NCBI RefSeq assembly: GCF_921293095.1
Contig: NC_060251.1
Coordinates: 91,746,566-91,810,565 of the forward strand
DNA from: Ischnura elegans
Taxonomy: Eukaryota; Arthropoda; Insecta; Odonata; Coenagrionidae
Reading direction: 5' to 3'
DNA length: 64,000 nucleotides
The position numbers and the translations under genes were made by a program. The stretch's first letter is position 1. Each line of letters opens with the position of its first letter. Below, one piece after another: positions 40,601-52,600 of this stretch. The notes under the pieces are model-generated. The model worked only from the letters and a program-made list of their open reading frames with translations. It ran no database searches and was not told where the DNA came from.

Positions 40601-43600
40601 TTAAGCAGATGAGAATAAGCAAGTACAATACAATATTTCAGAACAATTTCAATTACAAGCATAGAAATAGACTTATTATTCATTATTCAAAACAATATTA
40701 TTAGGAATCAAGACAAATTCAACACCGAAATCAAGCATCAAATAGTATTTGAGAAAGCAAACATTAGCATTCATTGAGAAAAAAAAAATAAAAAAAAAAA
40801 TCAATGATATTTCTCTCCTTTTAATTAGTGGAATTAGCAATGCCACCATGATATGCCTTTAAATGAGAAACATGACAAATTTTCTCTTTCCCAGGAGAAA
40901 CTTCCAGAATAACTGTTACAGGAGAGAGATACTTTTTAAGGACGAAAGGTCCTTTCCACAGAGGTTCCAGTTTTGCCATTTTCTGTTCACCTTTAGAACT
41001 GACAGGATGGTTTTTGCAGAGAACAAGATCTCCCACACAGAAAGTGATTTGGGAGTGAGATTTATTATAGGATTCTTTATACCTGTTTCTGGCCTTTTTT
41101 AAATTAGCAATAACATGATTCAGGCAGGCTTGCCTGTCATTTACTTTGAGATCATTCTCGAATAAAGATTTTGGAATGTCCCACTGATTAATTAAAGGAT
41201 GCTTAAGTTCTCTGCCGAAAATTATTTTGGCAGGAGAATATCCACTGCTCTCATGAGAGGCAGTGTTCAGGGCAAAATTTAAGTCAGCCAGCATAGTGTC
41301 CCACATATGGTGAGCATTATTGCACAAAATAGCAAGTGCAGATTTTAGATTTCTATGCAATCTCTCTACCTGATTAGAACAGGGATAGTATGGAGAAACA
41401 AAAATTTGCTTAACCCCCAGTTGCAAACACATCTCCTTAACGGCATGAGATTTGAAAACTTGTGCATTATCAGAAACCAAATATTTTGGAAAACCGAATT
41501 TTGGAAACACTCTTTGAGTGAGTATTGAAACAACTGAACCAGCAGTAGCCTTACGAACTGGCTCAAGAAAACAGAATTTAGAAAAACCATCAATAAGAGA
41601 AAGTATATATTGGTGTCCACCTTTAGTCAAAGGTAAAGGACCCACAAAGTCAATATAAAGTCTTTCCCAAACCTCAGAAGGATTTTTCGATGATAGCATG
41701 CCAGGAGGTGGAGCATTTCTGGGTTTACAAGTTTGACACAGATGGCATTTTCTGACCATGTCATAAACCTCTCTTTTCATATCCTTCCACCAAAAGTGTC
41801 TGCTAATCTTATCATAAGTTTTAGCCATGCCCAAGTGAGCAGACATACTAGAGCAGTGAAAATATTGAAAAATCATAGGCCTCAAGACCGTAGGCAGAAC
41901 AGCTCTTCCTCGCTTAATTTTAGAATTCCCATAACATAATAGCTGTCCCTTCAGAAAATAGTTTTTGTCGTTCAAGGAATTATTATTAATCTGATTGAAA
42001 ATATCCTTTAGAACGAGATCAGTTTCTTGGTGTTTTCGAATGTCAACGAATGACAAAGGCAATTTATGTAACACACAAGAATAAGGAACAGCTGACTCCT
42101 TATGAGTGATTGATTCCACATCTAAATGACTATTTGTAGATGAGGATGGCTCAATGCGAGAAAGACAATCTGCGACAGAATTAGCTGATCCTCGAACATG
42201 ATGCACAGTGAATTTATAAGAGGATAATTTAAGAACCATCCGGCCTAATTTGCCCAACTGCTTAGGATGAGAGAAAAGCCATGTCAAGGCACCATTATCA
42301 GTGTACAAGTGAAATGGTTTTACTTGTAAGTAAACACTGAATTTTTGAATTCCAAAATGAATTGCGTGACACTCCAATTCATAAGAAGAAAATTTACGTT
42401 CATGTTCCAAGAGTGCCTTACTAGCGAAAGCCACAGGGACAAAATCACCATTTACTTTGTGATTCAGAACGGCACCAACCGCCAAATTACTGGCATCGAC
42501 AAATAAATGAAATTCCTCGTCAAATCGAGGGAAAGATAATACTGGTGGATTGGTGAGAGCTTTCTTCAACTGACAGAAAGCCTCATTTTCAAAAGCTGTC
42601 CATTGAAAAGGAACATTTTTACGTTTTAAGCGATTCAGTGGCATAGAAATTTCAGAATACCTTGGAATAAATTTGCAGTAAAACCCACAAAGTCCAATGA
42701 ATCTGGCCACTTCCTTCACATTTCTGGGAACTGGGAATTGTTCAATTGGTCTCACTCTCTCAGGATCAACTTGCAAGGTTCCATTTGTGATGAGATGGCC
42801 CAGAAAAGTGAGTGATTCCACACCAAGCTTAACCTTGTCCTCGCACACCGTCAAACCGGCACTGCGTAGTTTGTTGAGGACAGCATTAACATGAGATACA
42901 TGGTCTTCAGCAGACTTGGAATAGATACACAAGTCATCAATATATGGGTAGACACATGAATATTTCAAATCGCCCAATACTTCATTAATGAGACGAGTGA
43001 ATATTTGAGGAGAATTTACAAAACCAAATGGCAATCTATTATATTGGTACACTCCGAACGGCGTCACAAAAGCAGTTAATTTCTTAGAATTCTCAGATAA
43101 TGGTATTTGATGAAAGGCAGAATTGAGATCAAGAACAGTGAAATATTTTGCATCAGCAAGATATTGGAATGCATGTTCAACAGAAGGTGTTGGATAACCG
43201 TCTGATTTAACAACTTTGTTCAACTTACGGTAATCAACCACTAATCTTTCAGATCCATCCTTTTTAGGCACTAGAAAAGCTGGCGAACACCAGTTTGAAT
43301 TGGAAACCTCAATCACTTTCTTATCAAGTAAAGATTGGATGTGCTTCTTCATTAAATTTGCCTTTGGAGGTGACAATGAATAAGGATGGGATCGAATCGG
43401 AGTAGAATCTAGCAGTTCAATTTCGTATGTCATAACAGATGTGACCCCCAATTCTTGAGAAATCACATCAGGAAATTTTGACAATAAGCCCTTCAACTTA
43501 TCACACAACGTGATTTCAGTGGACGACAGAACATGAGATTCGGACGAGTTACTAACTGGCGCCGATTTAAACGCTTCGCAATTGTCCGTAAAAGAAAAAA

Positions 43601-46600
43601 GAGAATTCGGGGCAATTTCAAAACTGACGTTCGCCGGACGAATAATCATCTTTGAATTACAAATGAAATCCACACCCAGTAACACGGGAAACGGGATTTT
43701 AGCTAGATAAAACACGTGGTTCCAAGAAAACTTGCCTATTTGAACCTTGAGTGAGACAGAGGAATTAATATGAAAAGGCTGCCCCGACACAGTGATTAAA
43801 TCGACGTCAACATTCTTACGAATAACCTTTCTCCGGCAACATTTCAGAGAAGCAAAGAAATCTTCATCACACAGTGAAACTGAACACCCAGTGTCAATTA
43901 AAGCCTGGCATGGCATAGAATGAAGATTAATAGATAATATTGGCAATCGAGTCGAACACTTGTCACGGACGCTCATCAAACTCACGGCAGGCTGAGTAAA
44001 TCGTCGTCTTTTGCGACACTCGTTCACTTTGTGGCCAGGTTTATGACAGTAAGAACAATTAATAGGAAAAGAAACTTCCCTAGGCGCACTGGAAGAGGCA
44101 ACAGAAGACGGATTCCTAGAGATACGATGGAAAGTGTTGGAATATTCAGCACAGTCCATTAAATGTTTAGAAGCCTGCGTGATAACAGAGTCCAATTCTA
44201 CAAATGTGTTAGGCTGATTTGAGAACATAATTGCAGATTTTGTTAAAGGATTTAACCCTTGAATAATGAGTCGCACAATAGAAGACTCGGAATACTGCAA
44301 ACCCAGCACCTGAGTGGCATTACGCACAGAACACACGAAATCGTGGGGCGTTTCGCGAGGGAACTGAAATCTCTTAACTTTCGTAGTGATCAAGCGATCA
44401 AACTCTCTGTCACTAACAATTCTAGCCCAAACTTTTTCTGTGATTTGAGACCATGCGAGATTCAAGTTTAACATAGACAACCAAAAATGACGAGAGCTGG
44501 CAGGTAGTTTAGATACTACAAGGTACAATAACGTTGACAGAGGAACCAAAGACAAAGAAACGATTTCATTAACTTTTAACATGAAATTAAACCAATTCTC
44601 ACTGTTTGACACCTCAAATGGCGGAAAATCACTGAGTAATTGTTTGACAATTACTAACCCTTCAGAAACTGGCAATGTCTGAGAAGCAGACATTTCGTGA
44701 GAGACGTGAACATTACTACTTTCCTCGTGCGTTGGGCGAGGTGGAACCACCTCTAAAGAAGATTCCCGTTCATTATTAGAAACTTCACTTCCTACGGACA
44801 CATTAGCCGTACCCCTGGCCTTACGATCAGTACCTCCAGGCATTTTGAAAAGTGAAGTGACGACAACGAGAAAAAGAGAGAGAAAAAGCGAGAAATAAAA
44901 CTATCTCTCATTACTGGAAGAATCCAATAAGAAAAGAGGGGTGCGAGAATAACTAGCTGCTATCCAAATTATCAAGAACATTACGAGCATTACGAACATT
45001 AATGTCAAATGGCATAGGACCACGAGGAAAAGTCGGCAACACTAGTCACGTAATCCCACACGAACCAAAAAGCACTTAATGGAACATAAAATAACTCACT
45101 TTTAAGAGGAGAAACAACCAGAAACTGCAAAAAGTGGAGAAATAGTGGAGAATTGTCACCATTGTCCAGTACTCGGAGACCTCGACGAAAGGACAGGAAA
45201 TCGAACCACGTTCTGCTACCAAAATGTAACGTTACGTCGTAAAATCTGGTTGATTTTTCACGTAAGTCCAGACAGGGGAAATACTCCAACCGTCGGTCAC
45301 ATGCTGGATCAGGGAAAAGACTCCACAAACAAGAAAAACAGCTCACAAGAAAAAGGCAGCCAAAAATAATTTACGAGTTATTACCGTACGATATCTATTC
45401 AAAGTAGAGTATTCAAAAAAATCAGAAGTATTACAGAAAACAATGATAGTAAATTCATGATCCCAAGGAAACATTACCAGCAGAAAATTGCTCTAAAAAT
45501 CTCATGGCTCACAAGACATGTGACTCCCATGCAGGTCAGGAAGAAAAAGGGCTCGCCTAAGCAAGGCGAGACAGCATTTGAGGGGAGGGCTTCTTCCAGG
45601 GAGTGGAGGGGTAGCCAGGCGAATTCAACAACCGCCCACTGATGCGTCACTGCCCCTGCAGAAACGGCCGCTCCGCAAAACACCATTCCCTGGTTTTGAG
45701 ACAAAGCCAGCACCCAGAATTTTCCCCTCAACATCTGGGTTGGAGACCTCAGAGGAATCGTTCATTGGAACACATGGAGGGGAAGGAGATACTGGGGTGA
45801 GGTGTTGGAGGGAGAGAGAGTTTGTGATAGGACAATGGTAAAACTTCTCACTCCAAGTGCAATACTAAGGCCTTAGCACCGATTTCCCCTTGCTTGCCAA
45901 GGAGAAGTATTTCTCCGCAGTAGTCCTATATAAGTCTTGCATTCCAGGTAGGCTGGTTCGGAGGCTGGTTCGGAGGCTGCTTCGGAGGCTGTTTCAGAGA
46001 CTGTTTCCAGAGACAGGATTTTCCAGAGACAGGATTTTCCAGAGACAGGATTTTGCGAGACAGGGCACTTTGCTACAGGGACCCTTTGCGCAAAAAATCC
46101 TTTGCGCGAAAAAACCTTAGCGCGAAAAGTTCTTGGCGGGAGAAGTTCTGCGGATAAGTTCGGAGGAAGTTCGAGGAAGTTCGAGGAATTTCTGGGGGGG
46201 GGTACCAGAAATTTTGGGGGGGGGGGGGACACTAAAAAATGCCACAAAAGGACTGTAATAATACATATTTATCAGGTTATGGAAGCCCAGGAACCCTTTG
46301 GTCAACATTGGAAATTCTGAATTGGAAATTGTATCAGAAATTGAAGGCTGATGATGAATCATGACTACTCATATAGAAACTAGGTCCCTGTGACGTCACG
46401 TGAAGTGGCATCATATGGGCGCCAATCTGGCCTTTTTCAAATGAGGTTAAAATTGACAATTGCCATTCGTCAAAACTGGGATTTCTAAAACCAAATACTT
46501 TGTATATTACGAATACACTAATGGTGGGTAACGAATCGCAATCAATGCCTTTTGTTTTCTTTGACAAAGGAAACTACCCTATTTCATGATATACCGATAA

Positions 46601-49600
46601 AAATGTCTTTCATTGTGTAGAAACATTTTTATTGACAATAAGAGACCCATAAGCGTGCACAGTGACGTGAAACTGTCGTTAGGGAGTGCAAAATCCACCT
46701 CAACGCAACTGAAGCATTTGAGGGTGGAACACAAGTCAGTATGTGATGAGAAAGTGACAAAATTCAGGGGAAACTTATGTGAGGAATATCAAAATTAAGT
46801 CAAAGGTTTCTTTCAAAAGTTTCTGAAGATTGAACCTATTTTCATTTCCAAACGCAAGCATAACGGTTTACGTCCTGAGCGTGTAAAAATTTTATCATTT
46901 TTAAAAATGATCTGAAAGCTTATAAAAATGATTTTTTATCGGTAAAAATATTTAAATGTGTATGTAAATCTAAATAGCATTCCTTTGATTGTATGTACCC
47001 AGAAGAAACTTGAATAACTACTTCGTTTCATAGCAGACAATTGAAAATGCATTTGGATCCGAAAATATCCCGAGATCCGGGTCCTAAAAAAATCCTGGAT
47101 TTCTCCAGCCTCAGAATCATGCGTGGCACATGAATGACAGTTGTTTATTTTCCTTCTTGAAAAATGATTAACCTACTTTTTCATTCATTGAGCTCCAACA
47201 ATCATGAAGATGAATTCTCCTGACGTTGACATACACTCATTTTGCAGCAGTAAGAATCAGCATTTTCTTTCAAATACTGTTCTTCAGATGCCGTTTCTGC
47301 AAGTGAAAGCACTCTTTTCCAATCAAGGGTTCATATATTTTTTTGAAAATCCACGAGCGAAATAGCCAGTTGTTTCAAGTGCAGACAGTGCTAGTTTTTC
47401 CCAAATTACTCCCATTCTCCACACTTATAAGATTAGCTGCGACTACTAACACTAAATTAAACAGTTCAAATTCACAATCTGTTACTATTTACAGTAACTT
47501 GCCGTTGTGGGATAACTCCTTTCGGAGGATTTGATTATTACCAATAAGTTCATGTCCGTGGTCATGAAAATGATATGGAATTTGCGACAGGTGCTAATTG
47601 AAAAATATCGAGGTGCAAAATACTGATGTTCTAGTTTTATTGTAAAAATATTGTGCCATTTTTCTTCCATTTACAGGTAGTCTCATCCAGATTACTTTCA
47701 CAACTTCTACCTTCACAATTTACAGAGGAAGAACTTTTTCAAATGTTCTGAATCTTTTTTAATAACTTTTAATCATACATGTTATGAATTTGAACGGGTT
47801 ATTCTAATCACTTGTCCCTTCACACAACAATTCATCATTTCCACTGATGCCAACGTACGTTCCGAACAAAATACCGTATAAACGCGTGTAAGAGGCGCAC
47901 CTTTTTTCCCAGACATTGCAGCCAAAAATGGGGGTGCGCCTCTTACACAAACTTCTTATCTTCCCCCCCTCCCCTTCCCCGGTCCCAAGTCCAAGGGGAA
48001 CTGAGTGGCCTTGGTTTTTAGCATGAGTCAGTCATCCCAAACCCTGGGTCAAAAACAAGCAGCAGGTAGGGGAGTTTCTCCCATAGTGACGTATTTTTAA
48101 AATGCTCCTGTTTGAATTTCTAGTAAGCATCGCGCCGTCATGTCGGTATCCCAGAGGTGAACATTGAAAAGATCGCGCGGGGTGATTCGCTCCGGAGCGC
48201 ACGCTAAATTTACTGCCACGAGTGGGCATACCGCGGCATTTATACCGCATATAGTAATCGCTTATCAAACGTAGAGAAACGCGTAGTTTTGAAGGACATA
48301 CCTGGTTAATAGTCAACATCTGTCTTGCCGAGAAATTTCCATTGCGCTGAGCACCTGATTTTTCAAAAATTATCTTCAGACGCTAATATGAGGATTTTTG
48401 CAACTGAAAATTATATTGGTGTCAAAACCTGCGGTTTAAAAAATTCGAACGAGTGTGTTCATTGTTGGATTAGCGCTGAAGGAGAGGTTGAGGGGAAGGA
48501 GCGCGCACCCTCCCCTCCATATTTCAAGCTACGAGGCTACGAGCGAAGGAGCAAGGGAAGAACACGTTCGATCTTGCATGTGACGTCGTTGCCTTTAAAG
48601 CGAAGAGGCGAAGGCGCAGTAATGTGATATACGCAGTTTGCGTTGCCTGAAGTTTCCAGTCCGTCTCGTCTCGTTTGAATGCGCTTATGCTACGCTTGTT
48701 TCTTCCGAAATTGTGCTGTTAGGACTAAGTTGAATATTAGTAGCCTTGTTTTAACTATAAACCTTTGTGTCAATCAATTAGAGCTCAAAAAACTTAAATG
48801 CTGTCAAATATACGTCACGTTAGGTCTAATTCTTTTTAGAACCTCGTGCGTGTCATACAATTGCTGAAAGATATCGAGATATATTTTCGAGCTCAGTTGG
48901 TGACTCACCTAGCATTTGACCTCCAGAAACTCGGAGAATTGAACCTGGTAGACCGAAAAAGGTCAGTTGGTGAGATGGGGTAGGGATGAAATGCGTTTCC
49001 ATTGACTGTAACTTGATAATTTCCTATTTTCCTGTGGAGTTCAGGAAAGGAAAAAAGTCCCCTTGCACACACACCGATTTTGGATGGCCGGTAAAAAATA
49101 TCGGCCGATATTTTACCGGCGAAGCGATGCTTGCACACACGCCGGATTTTAACCGGTCAAACGATAAGTTGCTATGTTTTTGAGCCGGCGACGGCGATCC
49201 ACAGTGACAATGGCCGGCAGCTAACCGGCATTTAGCCGGTGCCGGCGCGTGTTCGGTACGTGTGCAAGCTCCAATGCTCTCCCATTGTTCACTATTGGAA
49301 TGTGGACGGCCGATATTTTACCGGCCGTCCAAAATCGGTCTGTGTGCAAGGGGCCTTAAATATATGAGGTGGTTATTATCCTAAGGCGCTGAGATTGCCC
49401 CGATTGTTGTCCAATCTCTTGGGAATGTTCATGCTATCTGCCTGTCGCGTTTTGCCTTAAAATTTTCCACGGCTGCAATTCTATTGCAATACTCCTGTGA
49501 GAGCTTTTAAACAAAATTGTTTATGAGTAGGACAAGCAACGTAGAGCGATGGCGTATGCGAAGAGAGGATCGGAACTTTTTCTACTCCCTCTTATGCCAC

Positions 49601-52600
49601 TATTACCGCCGCAGTTATCAAAATTTCCTCTTTCAAACAGTACTGAAAGAGGAAATTTCGATAACTGTCGAAATTCCAGGCATACGTCTGCAACACCGCA
49701 CGATAGGATAAAAAAATGCCGCAATTTTTTTCTTTATAGCTTTGATCCTCAAAATAGGGGTGCGCCTCTTACACGTGTGCGCCTCTTACACACGCTTATA
49801 AGGTAATATCATGAGTTGCAGTGTTTACAAATAGGTAACAGATTTATTCACCATTAATGTCATTCATCCAGAATGCATTCTGTCCCAAGCATTTGTAAGT
49901 TGCCGTGACTCTCTCATCATTGTCATCATCCATCAGAGAAGGATAGGAAGAGTTGCACAGAAAATAAGTCGGGAAATTTCGGGAAAACTAACGCTTTATT
50001 CTCACTTCATTAACAGACCCACGTCGACTGAATGCTGTGCCATTGTCTCCCTCTCGTCAGTGTCGTAGACATTTATTTCAATCATTTTACATCCATGCTA
50101 CATGAACTCAATCACTGAATCATGAAAGAAGACATCTTGGAAAGAAAAATAACATAATGAATAAAATCAAAGGACCCAAAATAAAAAGAAAGACAAGCCA
50201 TTAACAACTACTTGACTCCATTTCAACATAGTGTGCGGCAATTCGCTGCTAGTTCTTCTGAGGTATGATAGATAGCATCCAGTACGCACTAGTTTTTTTA
50301 TACGTACACCATTTAGTAAAATTTTCATTGATCTTTCAAAATTTCATGAATCTTGTTTTTGCTAATTTTTTCTGTTATCCGGCCTTAAGACTCCCTGACA
50401 TCCCTTATGTTCGATTCAAGTCAAGTTCATTTCAAATCCCTTGAAAATGCATCATAGATTGTCATCATGATGATGACAATAAACAATGGCTACTCACCCT
50501 GCTCCCTTAGCGTAAGCACCTGGCAGAGAATGACAAATGTTTTCGAATGCGCAGGACCAGACTCAGCCACCAGTTGGTACTCTGGTTCTTTGAGGTTCTG
50601 TTGCGCACACAGCTCTGCCAGCGCACCAACAGAATTCTCCGTCACCTGCTCAGCATACGGGGAGACAGCCACAGACGCAGCGTCATCCTTATCAAGTGCC
50701 CTGCAACACATGCACACCCATCACCACAAAGAACATATCAAAACAGTAATTCACTCCAGCTTGTGGAACTTTTCAATCACGACAGTTCAATGATACGATA
50801 TGATGACTCTTCTTTCTTGCTTGACAACAAATTGCTTTCCACAACCCTTGCAGAACAATCAGACAAAACCTTCCTGCAAAACCTACCTCAAAAACTACGC
50901 ATATATGGTTTAAGCGAATTAGGCTGGGAACCGCTTGAGACTTGGAGGCTGCACGCACTAGGCTTAGTTTGCTTGAACAATTGAGAATGGATATCTTTAA
51001 GAGTGACACAGAGAACATAATATTAGAGCCACACTATATTTCTAGGTCCGATAGAAGCGATAAATTAAGAGAGATGTTTTGCCGAATGGATAGATATGGG
51101 AATTCGTTTTTTCCCCGAACCATAAAGGACTTCAATAAATGCTAGTTCCATCTTCGTTAGAGCACTTCATTTTTTATGTGTATATGGCTGGTGTCCTAAC
51201 ACCCCCTGCCACACGTCTTTCAGGCGGCTTGCAGGGTATTATGTAGATGTAGAAGTATCCTGGGAGTAGCCACGGAGATAACTTTACAGGAGTCACTTGC
51301 AAAGCACAAATTGTACGAAAAATTCACAGAGAAAAAAATCATTTGCCTTGACCGGGATTTGAACCTGGATGCCCCAATCTCTGGTCAAATGCTTTAGCCA
51401 ACTAAGCCACCGAGGCATCATCCCTCCCACTGGATATTTGCGGACACTACCGCACAAGGTGTGGACACTACCACCTTGTCCAGTTATGTCCACAAATATC
51501 CATAGGGATTAGGGATGTGTGAGTACTCGAAAATTCGACTGGCATTTGACCTGACTCGATTCGAGTGGCATTACGAATGTTGAGTCGAGTCGAGTAGTTT
51601 CGGTTACAGTGTTGTCGATGCCAGTAAGTTCAAAAATCTGCCGACAGGAAGCGCTATCATGAAGCATTATCACAATGGTGCAAATGCTTTTACTCAGGGC
51701 TGTTTCTGGCAGTTCGGCTACATATACATATAAATATTAATTAAATTCACCACATATTACCATAGGTTAATTCATTCCCATAGTGCTTATGGAACTTTTC
51801 AAGACTCTTTAATGTTCATTCATTTCCTAATACAGACGCAATTACCATCAACATTCCTCATAATCTTTCACTTTTTACATCAAGCTAAGCATTCAGGACA
51901 GAAAATTCACAAAGGGATTTGAAAATTAGAATATGTTGTCGCATATATATTATCATATTGCCAGATCCAGAGATGACCAAACTCGACTCGACTCGATACT
52001 CCTGAGTAGTTTTCAACTCGAGTCGAGATCAACAAGCACTCCTTGCACATCGCTAATAGGGACGAATGATGCCTCGGTAGCTTTACAGGCTAAAGTGCTC
52101 AAACGGAAATAGGGGGGGGATCCAGGTTTGTCTGTGGATTTCTCCCACTACACATATTTCCCACCCTTAAGGGTGCCTTCATAGCTCGGCGTTGCATACT
52201 TGGGGGCAGAGCTAACTCATCGCAGCAAGTTGGAGCCCATCACAGTTCTGCGTTGCGAAAACAAATGAAAGGCAAAATGCATTGGCTCCTAAAAATCGGC
52301 ATGGGAGCATATCATCTTATGATTTCGAGCAAAACACACTATACATATGTTGTTTTGTGTATTTTTATGCAATTTCATTTCTTAAAATATTCTTCGCAAC
52401 TATAAATAGCATTTGAAGTTAATATGGCGACCATAATGTCAATAATCATGCATGTAATGATGGCCCTTGCCTATGCATTATTATGATCTTTAAATTTTAT
52501 TTCCCAACTTGGAATATTCGAAAAATAGCTATTTACATACACTCAGTGAACATGAGTAACTTGGAATGTTATCAGGAATATTTATTAATGATAACTGTTG

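Larger units (their letters stand above)
37875..46246 (-). mobile_element. Full-length, very young Ty3/gypsy LTR retrotransposon, 8372 bp
   Basis: Two LTRs of about 1021 bp, a 4-bp AAAG duplication on each side (37871-37874, 46247-46250), a primer-binding site and one long gag-pol frame, all on the minus strand. By eye the LTRs differ by one substitution (38594 versus 45944) and one G-run length. This implies recent insertion. It lies in intron 3 in the same orientation as the host gene. About 1.9 kb between the end of pol and the 3' LTR is non-coding, with no env. Confidence 0.96.
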
